Shown: positions 50,054 to 58,958 of the stretch, piece by piece
Numbering within the stretch: position 1 is the first letter of the stretch
Layout: each line of letters opens with the position of its first letter
Source: JABFSM01 sp963762545
GTDB taxonomy: Bacteria > Gemmatimonadota > Gemmatimonadetes > Gemmatimonadales > GWC2-71-9
Length of the DNA: 64,000 nt
Direction: 5' to 3'
Assembly (NCBI GenBank): GCA_963762545.1
Contig: CAVXLC010000001.1
Span: forward strand, 62,001 to 126,000
Translations under genes and position numbers: made by a program
The notes under the pieces: model-generated
What the model was told of the DNA's origin: nothing
Seen by the model: the letters and a program-made list of their open reading frames with translations, nothing else
Database searches by the model: none

Positions 50054-50257
50054 TCAGTCTTCCAGTACGAAGGTGACCTTCAGATCCACGCGGTAGTTCT
50101 TGATCCGGTCGTTTTCGATTTCCACCTTCTGGCCGTTGACCCACGCCCCCTTCACGTTCTTGAGCGTCTTGCAGGCGCGGGCGATCCCGGCCTTGATCGC
50201 GTCCTCGAACCCCTTGGTCGAGGTCGCGCTGATCTCGGTGACCTTGGCGACGGACAT
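50054..50257 (-). CDS. Dodecin family protein
   Basis: 67 residues, reverse strand: VAKVTEISATSTKGFEDAIKAGIARACKTLKNVKGAWVNGQKVEIENDRIKNYRVDLKVTFVLED matches dodecin closely (three strands and one helix). Dodecins form hollow 12-mers that bind flavins or CoA. The flavin-stacking Trp is conserved (GAWVNGQ). It is the end gene of the reverse-strand pair with GH29. Confidence 0.93.
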   Translation of the reverse strand: MSVAKVTEISATSTKGFEDAIKAGIARACKTLKNVKGAWVNGQKVEIENDRIKNYRVDLKVTFVLED

Positions 50258-50320
50258 GGCGGACTCCGATGAATGAGTGGAACAGGAAGCTGCCCGCGCC
50301 GGCCCGGGGCCGCAAGCGCG

Positions 50321-51964
50321 TCAGAGACGGCGGAGCAGAACGGTGCCGGAGCTTCCCGGGGGCATCCGGCCCCGCAACCGGATGGGCTGCCCCGGCGCGG
50401 GAATCGTGAGGATCAGCACGTCGCTGCGACCGGGGGCGACGCGGAGCAGGTCGGGCGCCGGCACCCCGTTCACCAGCAGCTCCGGGCTGGCCAGCGCGAG
50501 CGGCTGCCCGCCCACGGCCACGAGGCGGAGACGGTATTGTGCCGCCGCGGTGATCTTTTCGGTGAGGTCCACGTCCAGCGCGACGCCGGACCAGCGTCCG
50601 GCGCTGTCGTCGGCCCACACCGGCGCCCCCTGGAACCAGGTCGGTGGCGCCGCCGCCCCGGTATGGAATGCGGCCAGGCGGCGCAGCCCCGGTACCCCCA
50701 GCGCCGCGGGGAAGCTGGCGCGGAACCCATCGTAGCGCCGGGGCGCGATCGGGTGGATTCGCTTGTGGCCCACCGAGGTGCCGCCCCCCAGCGACTGCCA
50801 CCGGCCGGCGATGTGGCCCTCCAGGGTGTAGGAGAGGATCCGCTGGCCGGTTCTCAGGTCTTCCTCCAGCACGAGATGATCCACCGCCATCGGCTCGCGC
50901 ATCTGGAGGGTGACGGTCGGTCCCCTGCCCGTGGTCTCGGCGGCCGGCCGGGAGAACCGCCGCCGGAGCTCGTCCCCCAGCTCCTTCGCGCGGGCCGCGT
51001 CCGCGTCGGGAATGCGGCCGCTTCGGTCGGGCGGCAGATTGAGCAGGAGCTGGGCGCCCCGGCCCACCGACCGATAGTAGATCTCGAGCAGCTGTTCCAG
51101 TTTCAGCAGCCGGGATTCATTGCTGGTGCTCCAGAACCAGTTGGGACGGCGAATCGAGACGTCCACCTCGAGCGGCATCCAGGCGTTGCCGCGGGGGTCT
51201 CCGTGCAGTGCCGTCGCGATGCCGGTCGCGGCGTCACCGCGGTCCAGCGCGTTCCACACCGGATCGGGAGCAAAGCCGTCCTCGTTGCCGACCCAGCGGA
51301 TCGTGGCCTCGGGGCCCTGGAAGATCATCGCGCTCCCGGCGTGCGCGGTGAGAATATCGCCCACCGGGACCACCGAGCTGCCGTCGAACCAGATTTCGGC
51401 AATCGGGCCATAGCGAGTCAGCAGCTCGGTGAGCTGCTGCCGCGCCAGCGCGTTGTACGCCTCCTGATTTTCCGGAGCGGCCGTCCGGCCCGATGGGCCG
51501 GCGCCGAGAAAATCATCCCGCGGCGAGAGATACACCCCGAGCCTGAGGCCGCGCCGCGCGCAGGCGGCGGCGAGCTCGGCCATGACGTCACCGGATCCGT
51601 TCTTCCATGGCGTCCGGCGCACCGAGTATTCCGAGGTGGCGGTTTGCCAGAGGCAGAATCCGCCCTGGTGCTTGGCCACCAGCACGATGTAGCGCGCCCC
51701 CAGCGCAACGGCCGTGTCGGCCCACTGCTCCGGGTCGGCGGCGAACTGCAGCTCGCCGGCCGGGATGGAGCGGTCGTCGTACTCGAGGTCCTGCCAGGTG
51801 TTGGGGGCCAGGTGCACGAACATGCCGACTTCGAGGTCCTCCCAGGCGAGCTGGGCCGCGGTGGGGCGCGCCGGTTCATCCCCGGCCTGCCGGGCACGGA
51901 AGATGTCCGGGGCGCGCGAGGCAAGCGGGACGGCGAGCGCGGCGACAAAGCTGCGGCGTTTCAT
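50321..51964 (-). CDS. GH29 alpha-L-fucosidase
   Basis: 547 residues from ATG at 51964 (an upstream in-frame ATG gives only an unlikely tail). N-terminal Tat/Sec-like signal MKRRSFVAALAVPLASRA. GH29 motifs: VGMFVHLAPNTWQ, YIVLVAKHQGGFCLW, GLRLGVYLSPRDDFLGA, nucleophile Asp194 in IAEIWFDGSS, and QLLLNLPPDRSGRI. A C-terminal carbohydrate-binding-like beta region follows. It releases alpha-linked L-fucose from glycans outside the cytoplasm. Divergent to GH20 with a 52-base gap. Confidence 0.9.
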   Translation of the reverse strand: MKRRSFVAALAVPLASRAPDIFRARQAGDEPARPTAAQLAWEDLEVGMFVHLAPNTWQDLEYDDRSIPAGELQFAADPEQWADTAVALGARYIVLVAKHQGGFCLWQTATSEYSVRRTPWKNGSGDVMAELAAACARRGLRLGVYLSPRDDFLGAGPSGRTAAPENQEAYNALARQQLTELLTRYGPIAEIWFDGSSVVPVGDILTAHAGSAMIFQGPEATIRWVGNEDGFAPDPVWNALDRGDAATGIATALHGDPRGNAWMPLEVDVSIRRPNWFWSTSNESRLLKLEQLLEIYYRSVGRGAQLLLNLPPDRSGRIPDADAARAKELGDELRRRFSRPAAETTGRGPTVTLQMREPMAVDHLVLEEDLRTGQRILSYTLEGHIAGRWQSLGGGTSVGHKRIHPIAPRRYDGFRASFPAALGVPGLRRLAAFHTGAAAPPTWFQGAPVWADDSAGRWSGVALDVDLTEKITAAAQYRLRLVAVGGQPLALASPELLVNGVPAPDLLRVAPGRSDVLILTIPAPGQPIRLRGRMPPGSSGTVLLRRL

Positions 51965-52016
51965 GGCTCTATGATCGTGGCCGCGCCAGTGCGGCGCAAG
52001 CGCTAAATTGGTTTCC

Positions 52017-54050
52017 ATGAACTTCGGATTCCTGCTTGCCGCGGTGATCGCGCTTGCGCTTCCCTCGGGCCAACCCGCCGACCTGCCTCACGCCCTGATG
52101 CCGGTCCCGGCCAGCGTGACCTGGCGGGAGGGGAGATTCCGGCTCGACAGCGGCTTCACCGCCCAGCCCACCTGGTACACCGACGACCGGTTGCGCCGCG
52201 GGATCGAGCGCGCCGTGCATCGGCTCGAGACTCGGACGGCGCTCCCCTTGGCGTCTGCCCTGCGCGGACCGGCCCCGACCCGCCTCTCGCTCAGCGTGCG
52301 GGTGCACGGGGCCGGAGAGCCGGTGCAGTCCGAGTCCGAAAACGAGGCGTACTCGCTCGACGTGGATACCACCGGAGCGCGCATCGTCGCCGAAACCGTG
52401 GTCGGCGGGCTCCGCGGCCTGGAGACGCTGCTCCAGCTGGTGGAGTCGGATTCCGCGGGCTGGTACCTGCCGGCCGTCCGCATCGAGGACGCGCCCCGCT
52501 TTCCCTGGCGCGGGCTGCTCATCGACGTGGGACGGCACTTCGAGCCGGTCCACGTGATCAAGCGTCAGATCGAGGGAATGGCGGCGGTCAAGCTCAACGT
52601 GCTGCACTGGCACCTGTCCGAGGATCAGGGGTTCCGGGTCGAGAGCAAGCGATTTCCCCTGCTGGCCGCCAAGGGATCGGACGGGCTGTATTACACCCAG
52701 GCGCAGATCCGCGAGGTCGTCTCCTACGCGAGAGACCGCGGCATCCGGGTGGTTCCGGAGTTCGACATGCCGGGGCACTCCACCGCCTGGTTCGTGGGAT
52801 ATCCTCGCCTCGCCAGCGCCCCCGGGCCCTACGCCATCGAGCGGCGGTTCGGGGTGTTCGACCCCGCCTTCGACCCCACCCGCGAAGCCACCTACCGGTT
52901 CCTGGATTCGTTCGTCGCCGAGATGGCCGCGCTTTTCCCCGATCACTACTGGCACATCGGAGGCGACGAGGTCGCCCCGAGGCAGTGGCAGCACAATCCG
53001 CGGATCCGGGCGTTCATGAAAGCGAAGGGGTTCGCCAACAACGATGCGCTCCAGGCCTACTTCAACCGCCGCCTCTCGGACATCCTGAGCCGCCATGGCA
53101 AGCGAATGGTCGGCTGGGACGAGATTCTGAATCCCGGGCTGCCGTCCGGCACCGTCGTGCAATCGTGGCGGGGGCAGCAGTCGCTGGTGGACGGGGCCCG
53201 GAAGGGCTACGCCGGGATCCTGTCGGCCGGCTGGTATCTCGATCACATGCTCACCGCGGAGGCGCACTACCTGGTGGATCCGCTCCCCGCCGGCAGCGGG
53301 CTCACCGCCGAGCAGGAGGCACGGGTGCTCGGCGGCGAAGCCTGCATGTGGCACGAGCAGGTGACCCAGGAGTCCATCGATTCCAGGATCTGGCCCCGAA
53401 TGGCCGCGATCGCCGAGCGGCTCTGGTCCCCCCGCGAGGTGCGCGACGTGCCGGATATGTACCGCCGGCTCGCGGTGATGCGGGTGCGCCTCGAGGAGCT
53501 GGGCCTGGGACACGAGACCCACACGCCTCGAATGGCCCGCCGGCTGGCCCAGGGAAGGAACGTGGACACCCTGGTCGCGTTCCTGGGTCTGGTCGAGCCG
53601 GTGAGCTTCGGCGAGCGGACGTCGCTCCAGAAGCCGACCCAGCTCACCCCCCTGGTCTTCGCGGTGGATGCCGCCCGCCCCGACCCGCCGGCGCAGTGGG
53701 ACACCAGGGCGCTCGCCACCGCGGCGCTCGCGGGAGATCAAGCCGCCCGGGCCCGGCTGCGCGCCGCCTTCGAAGCCTGGCCGGCCTTCGCCCCGGCGAT
53801 CGACGCCCTGGCGGTGCACGCCCCGCTGGTCGGCGACGCGGCACTGGCCGCGCGGGCCCTGACCCGGGTCGGCGCCATCGGCTTGGAGGCGCTGAACCAG
53901 CTCGACCATGGCCCCGCGCCGGCCGACTGGATCGCGTCCCGGAACGCGGCGCTGGACACGTTGTCCCGGCCCCAGGGCCTGCTCCGGATCACCGTGATTC
54001 CGGCGGTGCGCCAGCTGGTGCGCGGGGCGGGCGGGGGCACCACGCCGTGA
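52017..54050 (+). CDS. GH20 beta-N-acetylhexosaminidase
   Basis: 677 residues from ATG 52017, with a signal peptide (to PSGQPADL). N-terminal GH20b domain, then the catalytic barrel: FPWRGLLIDVGRHFEPV, NVLHWHLSEDQGFR, VVPEFDMPGHSTAWF and the catalytic pair Asp317-Glu318 in HIGGDEVAPRQW, then GWDEIL and GGEACMWHEQV. The C-terminal 140 residues are helical. It removes terminal GlcNAc/GalNAc from chitin-, glycoprotein- or peptidoglycan-derived sugars. Together with GH29 it suggests degradation of fucosylated amino-sugar glycans. Confidence 0.93.
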   Translation: MNFGFLLAAVIALALPSGQPADLPHALMPVPASVTWREGRFRLDSGFTAQPTWYTDDRLRRGIERAVHRLETRTALPLASALRGPAPTRLSLSVRVHGAGEPVQSESENEAYSLDVDTTGARIVAETVVGGLRGLETLLQLVESDSAGWYLPAVRIEDAPRFPWRGLLIDVGRHFEPVHVIKRQIEGMAAVKLNVLHWHLSEDQGFRVESKRFPLLAAKGSDGLYYTQAQIREVVSYARDRGIRVVPEFDMPGHSTAWFVGYPRLASAPGPYAIERRFGVFDPAFDPTREATYRFLDSFVAEMAALFPDHYWHIGGDEVAPRQWQHNPRIRAFMKAKGFANNDALQAYFNRRLSDILSRHGKRMVGWDEILNPGLPSGTVVQSWRGQQSLVDGARKGYAGILSAGWYLDHMLTAEAHYLVDPLPAGSGLTAEQEARVLGGEACMWHEQVTQESIDSRIWPRMAAIAERLWSPREVRDVPDMYRRLAVMRVRLEELGLGHETHTPRMARRLAQGRNVDTLVAFLGLVEPVSFGERTSLQKPTQLTPLVFAVDAARPDPPAQWDTRALATAALAGDQAARARLRAAFEAWPAFAPAIDALAVHAPLVGDAALAARALTRVGAIGLEALNQLDHGPAPADWIASRNAALDTLSRPQGLLRITVIPAVRQLVRGAGGGTTP

Positions 54051-54060
54051 CGGCGGGCCG

Positions 54061-54525
54061 ATGACCACCTACTTCTCCTACGGCGCCAACATGGACCCGG
54101 TCCATATGGCGGAGCAGTGTCCCGGGGCGGTGCGGCTGGGCCCCGCGGTGCTGCCCGACCACGCCTTCGGGATCGCGGCCGGACACTACGGGACGGTGCG
54201 GCCCGCCGCCGGCCGGGCGGTGCATGGCGTGCTCTGGCGGCTCACTCTGCAGGACGAAGCGGCGCTGGACGAATTCGAAGGCGTCGCGAAAGGGTTCTAC
54301 CGGAAGGATACCGCGCGGGTGATGTCCACCGATGGCGCGGCGGTCACCGCGATGATCTACCGGCCGGTGGACGACGCGCCCGGAGTGCCGTCGCGCCGGT
54401 ACCTGGAACGCATCATCGAGGTCGCGACCCAGCTCCGATTTCCCGAGACCTATCTCGACCAGCTCAAGGCCTGCCGGGCGGCCGGCCGAGATCCATCGTC
54501 CCCCGCCGATTCGAGGATCCAATGA
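54061..54525 (+). CDS. Gamma-glutamylcyclotransferase-like protein
   Basis: 154 residues. AIG2/GGCT fold: YFSYGANMDPVHMAEQCPGAVRLGPAVLPDH, the catalytic Glu in LDEFEGVAKGFYRKDT, and ARVMSTDGAAVTAMIYRP. It would cleave gamma-glutamyl compounds to 5-oxoproline or act on a related substrate. Ten bases after GH20; ATGA overlap with the amidase. Confidence 0.88.
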   Translation: MTTYFSYGANMDPVHMAEQCPGAVRLGPAVLPDHAFGIAAGHYGTVRPAAGRAVHGVLWRLTLQDEAALDEFEGVAKGFYRKDTARVMSTDGAAVTAMIYRPVDDAPGVPSRRYLERIIEVATQLRFPETYLDQLKACRAAGRDPSSPADSRIQ

Positions 54526-56138
54526 AGCGCAGGGAATTCCTGCAGGGCACGTTCACGGCCGGGGTGGCGCTTCCGATGGTCCCCCGGCTCTCCTCCCCGG
54601 CGAACGCCGGTCCCGCCGCGGCCCCGGTGCCGCTCCCCCAGTCGTTCGAGCTGGAAGAAGCCACCGTGGCCACGCTGCAGGAGGGGATGACCTCCGGCCG
54701 GTGGACCGCACGGAGCATCACCGAGCAGTATCTCCGCCGGATCGCGTCGATGGACCGCGCCGGCCCCTCGATCAACTCGGTCATCGAGCTCAACCCCGAC
54801 GCGCTGGAGATTGCCGACCGGCTCGACCAGGAGCGGAAGACCAAGGGCCCCCGCGGCCCGTTGCACGGCGTGCCGGTGCTGGTCAAGGACAACCTCGACA
54901 GCGGCGACCGGATGGCCACGACGGCGGGCTCGCTCGCGCTGGCGGGCAGCAACGCCCCCCGCGATTCCACCGTGGTGGAACGGCTGCGCAACGCCGGCGC
55001 GGTCCTGCTCGGCAAGACCAATTTGAGCGAGTGGGCCAACTACCGGTCCACCACCTCGACCAGCGGCTGGACCGGCCGGGGCGGGCTGACCCGGAATCCC
55101 TACATTCTCGATCACAACGCGTGCGGCAGCTCGAGCGGCTCCGGGGCGGCGGCCGCCGCGAGCCTCGCCGCGGTCACCATCGGGACCGAAACCGATGGAT
55201 CGGTGGTGTGCCCGTCGTCGATCTGCGGCCTGGTGGGCATCAAGCCCACGGTGGGTCTGGTGAGCCGGGCCGGCATCATTCCCATCTCGGCCACCCAGGA
55301 CACCGCGGGTCCGATGTGCCGCACCGTGACCGACGCCGCGCTGGTGCTGGCCGCGATCCAGGGCGCCGATCCGCGCGACTCGGCCACCCGGGCCACCGGC
55401 GCACGCGCGCCGGGCGGCTACACCGACCAGTTGCGGCCCGACGGCTTGAAGGGCGCCCGGCTGGGCGTGGTGCGCAAGGGGTTCGGCTTGCCCTCCAGCG
55501 TGGATCCGGTGCTGGCGGAGGCCATCGCCGCGCTCAAGCACGCGGGCGCGGTGATCGTCGATCCCGCCGACATTCCCCACATCGCGAAGCTGGGCGACCC
55601 GGAGACGCTCATCCTCGACTTCGAATTCAAGGCCGGCATCGCGGCGTACCTCGCCACCCGCGGGCCCGGCTTCCCGATGAAGACGCTGGCCGACCTGATC
55701 GCGTTCAACAGCGCCAACCACGAGAAGGAAATGCCCTGGTTCGGGCAGGAGATCTTCGAGAGGTCGGTCAAGAAGGGACAGCTCACCGATCCCAAGTACC
55801 GGGCCGCGGTCGCGGCCTGCCGGCGGCTGTCCCGCACCGAAGGGATCGACGCGGTCATGGCGGCCCACCGTCTGGATGCGCTGATCGGCATCACCGCCGG
55901 TCCGTCCTGGCCCACCGATCTGGTGAATGGAGACCGCTACACCGGGGGCTCCTCGACTCCCGCCGCGGTGGCCGGATACCCGCACGTGACGGTGCCGGCC
56001 GGATGGGTGCATGGATTGCCGATCGGGCTGTCCTTCTTCGGAAAAGCCTGGAGCGAGGGCGCCTTGATCCGGTATGCCTTTGCCTTCGAGCAGGCCACCA
56101 AGGCACGCCGGGCCCCGCAGTTCCTCCCGGCGCTCTGA
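54522..56138 (+). CDS. Secreted amidase (amidase signature family)
   Basis: 538 residues. N-terminal Tat-like signal MKRREFLQGTFTAGVALP. Amidase signature residues: Lys122 in VLVKDNLDSGDRM, cis-Ser in ACGSSSGSGAAAAASLAAVTIGTETDGSVVCP with nucleophile Ser227, so the Ser-cisSer-Lys triad is complete. It hydrolyses an amide, but the substrate (peptide, fatty amide or other) is unknown. Secretion by twin-arginine transport is inferred from RREF. Confidence 0.92.
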   Translation: MKRREFLQGTFTAGVALPMVPRLSSPANAGPAAAPVPLPQSFELEEATVATLQEGMTSGRWTARSITEQYLRRIASMDRAGPSINSVIELNPDALEIADRLDQERKTKGPRGPLHGVPVLVKDNLDSGDRMATTAGSLALAGSNAPRDSTVVERLRNAGAVLLGKTNLSEWANYRSTTSTSGWTGRGGLTRNPYILDHNACGSSSGSGAAAAASLAAVTIGTETDGSVVCPSSICGLVGIKPTVGLVSRAGIIPISATQDTAGPMCRTVTDAALVLAAIQGADPRDSATRATGARAPGGYTDQLRPDGLKGARLGVVRKGFGLPSSVDPVLAEAIAALKHAGAVIVDPADIPHIAKLGDPETLILDFEFKAGIAAYLATRGPGFPMKTLADLIAFNSANHEKEMPWFGQEIFERSVKKGQLTDPKYRAAVAACRRLSRTEGIDAVMAAHRLDALIGITAGPSWPTDLVNGDRYTGGSSTPAAVAGYPHVTVPAGWVHGLPIGLSFFGKAWSEGALIRYAFAFEQATKARRAPQFLPAL

Positions 56139-56155
56139 TCGGTCATATTGGAAAC

Positions 56156-56647
56156 GTGTTCGATCGGAAAGCCCGCTGGTTCTGGCCGGTTTCAGCCACC
56201 CTGGTCCTCGCCGACTGCTCGACGAAGGAGCTGGTGGAGTCCGTGCTGCGCCGGGACCCGGGGCCCCACGCCCTCCTCGGGGACTGGCTCCGGCTCACCC
56301 TCGCCTACAATACCGGCGCCGCCCTGAATCTGGACCTGGGTTCCGGGTCGCGATTCATTTTCAGCGCCCTGGCCTTCCTGGCGATCGCCCTCCTGCTGGG
56401 ACTCTACCGACGCACCGCTCCCGACGCCGCGCTTCGGGCCGCGGCGCTTGCCCTGGTGATCGGCGGGGCGCTGGGCAACCTGCTCGACCGGCTCCGCTCG
56501 CCGCTCGGCGTCGTGGATTTCATCGATATCGGCGTAGGCAACACCCGGTTCTGGACGTTCAACGTCGCCGACCTGGGTGTGACCGTGGGGGCGGTGCTCC
56601 TGGCCATCGTCTTATGGCGGGAAGACGGCCTCGAGAGGGCGACGTGA
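56156..56647 (+). CDS. lspA: Lipoprotein signal peptidase
   Basis: 163 residues from GTG 56156. Four membrane helices. Family motifs: LADCSTKELVES, YNTGAALNLDLGS, GGALGNLLDRLRSPLGVVDFIDI and FNVADLGVTVGAVLL, with the two catalytic Asp in the GNxxDR and FNxAD motifs. It cuts the signal peptide of prolipoproteins after lipid addition. Many lipoproteins in this window depend on it. Its stop overlaps the next start (GTGA). Confidence 0.93.
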   Translation: MFDRKARWFWPVSATLVLADCSTKELVESVLRRDPGPHALLGDWLRLTLAYNTGAALNLDLGSGSRFIFSALAFLAIALLLGLYRRTAPDAALRAAALALVIGGALGNLLDRLRSPLGVVDFIDIGVGNTRFWTFNVADLGVTVGAVLLAIVLWREDGLERAT

Positions 56648-57243
56648 GAACCTTGAGACTGCTGGGATCGAGTGTGCTGCTCTGGGCGAGTCCGGCCGCG
56701 GCGCAGACGCCCGGGCGCATCACTCCGGGCGGAGTGGTTCGCGCCCAGGCGGTGGTGGATTCGGTATTCCTGGATCGAAAGGCCGCCAGGGGCGCCATCG
56801 AAGCCGGAGACTGGGCCTCCTACCTCATGGCCCGGCTCGGCGTCAAACCGCTCCCCGACAGCGTGGGAATCGTCGTGGCGGTGGATAGTCAGCTGATCAG
56901 GTTCTCGGGGCGGATTCAGGATCTCCCGTCCGAGGCGAAGGCCATGCTGGGCTCCCTCTCCGCGCTGGTGGATCCGGCCACCGTGCTCTCCGCGGAAATC
57001 GAGCAGGTGCCCGCCGAGAAAGGCCTGGCGCATTTCAGGCTCCGCATGGTCAGCGTCGGGGCCATTCCGGTTCCCGAGCTCATGCTGCGATCCATGATGA
57101 TGGACATCGGAGACAAGTACCCGGCGCTGACCGAAACCGGCCGGGATCTTTACGTGCAGATTCCGCCCGACGGGCGCATCACACTGTCGGCGGGCGCCGT
57201 GCTGATCAGCGTCGCCGCCGATTCGGCCTCGCCGCGACACTGA
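56644..57243 (+). CDS. Secreted protein of unknown function
   Basis: 199 residues from GTG 56644 (overlap GTGA). Signal peptide cleaved near AAAQTPG. The rest is a mixture of helix and strand: VVRAQAVVDSVFLDRKAARGAIEAGDWASYLMARLGVKPLPDSVGIVVAVDSQLIRFSGRIQDLPSEAKAMLGSL, then IPPDGRITLSAGAVLISVAAD. It could be an envelope lipid- or polymer-binding protein. Not recognised. Confidence 0.6.
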   Translation: MRTLRLLGSSVLLWASPAAAQTPGRITPGGVVRAQAVVDSVFLDRKAARGAIEAGDWASYLMARLGVKPLPDSVGIVVAVDSQLIRFSGRIQDLPSEAKAMLGSLSALVDPATVLSAEIEQVPAEKGLAHFRLRMVSVGAIPVPELMLRSMMMDIGDKYPALTETGRDLYVQIPPDGRITLSAGAVLISVAADSASPRH

Positions 57244-57268
57244 CCGCTGAAAGAAAGAGCATCGGGCC

Positions 57269-57799
57269 ATGACCGACCTGCGTTATCCCGTCGGAGAGTT
57301 TGCCGTCACGGGAGACATCACGCCCGCGCGGCTCGAGGGGTGGATCGCCGAAATCGCGGAAGCGCCGGCCAAGCTCCGGGCCGCGGTGCACGGGCTCACC
57401 AACGAGCAGTTCGACACGCCCTACCGGCCGGGGGGCTGGACGGTGCGGCAGCTGGTGCACCATGTCCCCGACAGCCATATCAACGCCTACGTCCGGTTCA
57501 AGCTGGCGCTCACCGAAGACAACCCCACCATCAAGCCCTATGAGGAGGCCCGCTGGGCGGAGCTGCCGGACACCGGGGGTACCCAGGTGGGGGTGTCCCT
57601 CATGATGCTCGAATCGCTGCACCGACGCTGGGTGGTGCTGCTCAGGAGCCTGACGCCCCACCAGTGGGAGCGCACCTACTTCCATCCCGAGCAGAAGAAG
57701 TCGCTCCGACTCGACTACATCCTCGCCATGTACGCCTGGCATGGAAAGCACCACGTCGCCCACATCACCGGGCTCAGGGACCGGATGGCCTGGCGGTGA
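57269..57799 (+). CDS. YfiT/BstA-type bacillithiol transferase-like (DinB_2)
   Basis: 176 residues. Very close to the YfiT/BstA pattern: DLRYPVGEF, TPYRPGGWTVRQLVHHVPDSHINAYVRFKLALTEDNPTIKPYEEARWAELPD, LLRSLTPHQWERTYFHPEQK and YAWHGKHHVAHITGLRDR. Three His ligands (HH, HxxxH) bind zinc or nickel. BstA conjugates the thiol bacillithiol to electrophiles; whether this organism makes bacillithiol is not known from the window. The third DinB-type gene here. GTGA overlap with DUF2911. Confidence 0.9.
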   Translation: MTDLRYPVGEFAVTGDITPARLEGWIAEIAEAPAKLRAAVHGLTNEQFDTPYRPGGWTVRQLVHHVPDSHINAYVRFKLALTEDNPTIKPYEEARWAELPDTGGTQVGVSLMMLESLHRRWVVLLRSLTPHQWERTYFHPEQKKSLRLDYILAMYAWHGKHHVAHITGLRDRMAWR

Positions 57800-58590
57800 C
57801 CCGGAGGAGGCTCCGCACCGGGGCGGTGCTGGCCGGCCTCATCCTCCTGGCGGGACACTGGCTGGCCCCACGGGTTCCGGTCACCGCCATTCTCCCCCTC
57901 TCGATCGTCTGGATTGCCGCCGCCGGCTTTCTCCTCTACGCGGCGTTTCTGATTCTCGGCACCTGGGTCGGCAAGGTCGTCGCCGGCATGCTGGTGGTGC
58001 TGCTCGCGGCCTTGCCGGTGGCGGTGACGGCCATTCCGGTGTCCGACGCGATTGCGGTCCGGCTTCCCTGTCCCCGGAATTGGGGCCGGCTTCCCACCTG
58101 GCAGCTCCGCCCGAGCCCGATGGGTTCGGTCTCGTTCACGGTGGGCCCGGCGAGGGTCAAAGTCTGTTACGGCCGGCCGGCCTCCCGGGGGCGGCGGATG
58201 ATCGGGGGCAGGTACGTGCCGTTCGGCCGGCTCTGGCGCACCGGCGCCAACGAACCCACGACCATCATTTCGACCGGAGCCCTGGACATCGCCGGCATTC
58301 CCGTCCCCGCGGGCCGGCATTCGCTCTACACCGTGCCGGGTCCGGAAACCTGGGAGATCATCCTCAACCGCTCGACGTCGCAGTGGAGCATCGAATCGGA
58401 ATCCACCGATGCCGTGAAGGCCGATGAATTGGGACGGGCCATCCTGCCGAGTGAAACCGTGGCCTCGCCGCTCGAGCGGCTCACGCTGTTCGTCGAACCC
58501 GAGTCGAGCGGCCATCAGAATGGTGTTGAGCTGGTACTGCGGTGGGAGAGCACCCAGGTGCGGATTCCGATCGCGCCCGCCTCGCGCTGA
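57796..58590 (+). CDS. DUF2911 domain membrane-anchored protein
   Basis: 264 residues from GTG 57796. Three hydrophobic segments lead into the DUF2911 domain: VKVCYGRPASRGRRMIGGRYVPFGRLWRTGANEPTTIISTGALDIAGIPVPAGRHSLYTVPGPETWEIILNRSTSQW. DUF2911 is common in Bacteroidota and Gemmatimonadota, with unknown function. The domain probably faces the periplasm. Coupled to YfiT by GTGA. Confidence 0.85.
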   Translation: MTRRRLRTGAVLAGLILLAGHWLAPRVPVTAILPLSIVWIAAAGFLLYAAFLILGTWVGKVVAGMLVVLLAALPVAVTAIPVSDAIAVRLPCPRNWGRLPTWQLRPSPMGSVSFTVGPARVKVCYGRPASRGRRMIGGRYVPFGRLWRTGANEPTTIISTGALDIAGIPVPAGRHSLYTVPGPETWEIILNRSTSQWSIESESTDAVKADELGRAILPSETVASPLERLTLFVEPESSGHQNGVELVLRWESTQVRIPIAPASR

Positions 58591-58958
58591 GCGACGATAT
58601 CTCGCGCTCTGCGCGTGCGTTTCGCTGCACCACCAGGTGGCCGCGGCGGGCTTCCATCCCGGTCTCATCCGGGTGTCCGCGGACTGTCGTATTTCCTGAT
58701 TGCTTCCCCCGGATGGCTTAACTCATTCGGTTTCAAGCCGGTAGGCTGTTCGCTGCTGGTGTGCAGAGTAGTTATGCCAGCTACTCCTGTCAATTATTCG
58801 GTCGATATCGACGCTTGTTCAACGCAATCTTGTGAGCCGTAGCCTTCTAAGTTCAAGTTGGATCAATAAATGCGCATACGGTGCAGCACGAAGCACCGAT
58901 TTCCGTCCCGTCGATATACGGAACGGCTTGCCATCGTCTATGCGGGAGCGTTCTTGGC
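58591..58958. promoter_or_regulatory. AT-richer intergenic leader
   Basis: 368 bases between DUF2911 and the kinase-like gene. The stretch from about 58690 to 58920 is visibly richer in A/T than the rest of the window, with TTCAAG, TTGTTC, AATTATTCGG and AATAAATGCG, suggesting a promoter-bearing or horizontally acquired segment. It contains the perfect 12-bp palindrome GTCGATATCGAC (58801-58812) and a 6-bp inverted repeat, GAGTAG/CTACTC, near 58767. I could not pick a convincing -35/-10 pair. The GTG at 58881 lies in it, but GTG 58959 with GGGAG is the better start. Confidence 0.4.

Noticed and set aside
58881..58958. Longer N-terminus of the kinase-like protein from GTG 58881
   Set aside because: The 26 added residues come from the AT-richer leader and look non-coding; GTG 58959 has GGGAG at a proper distance.
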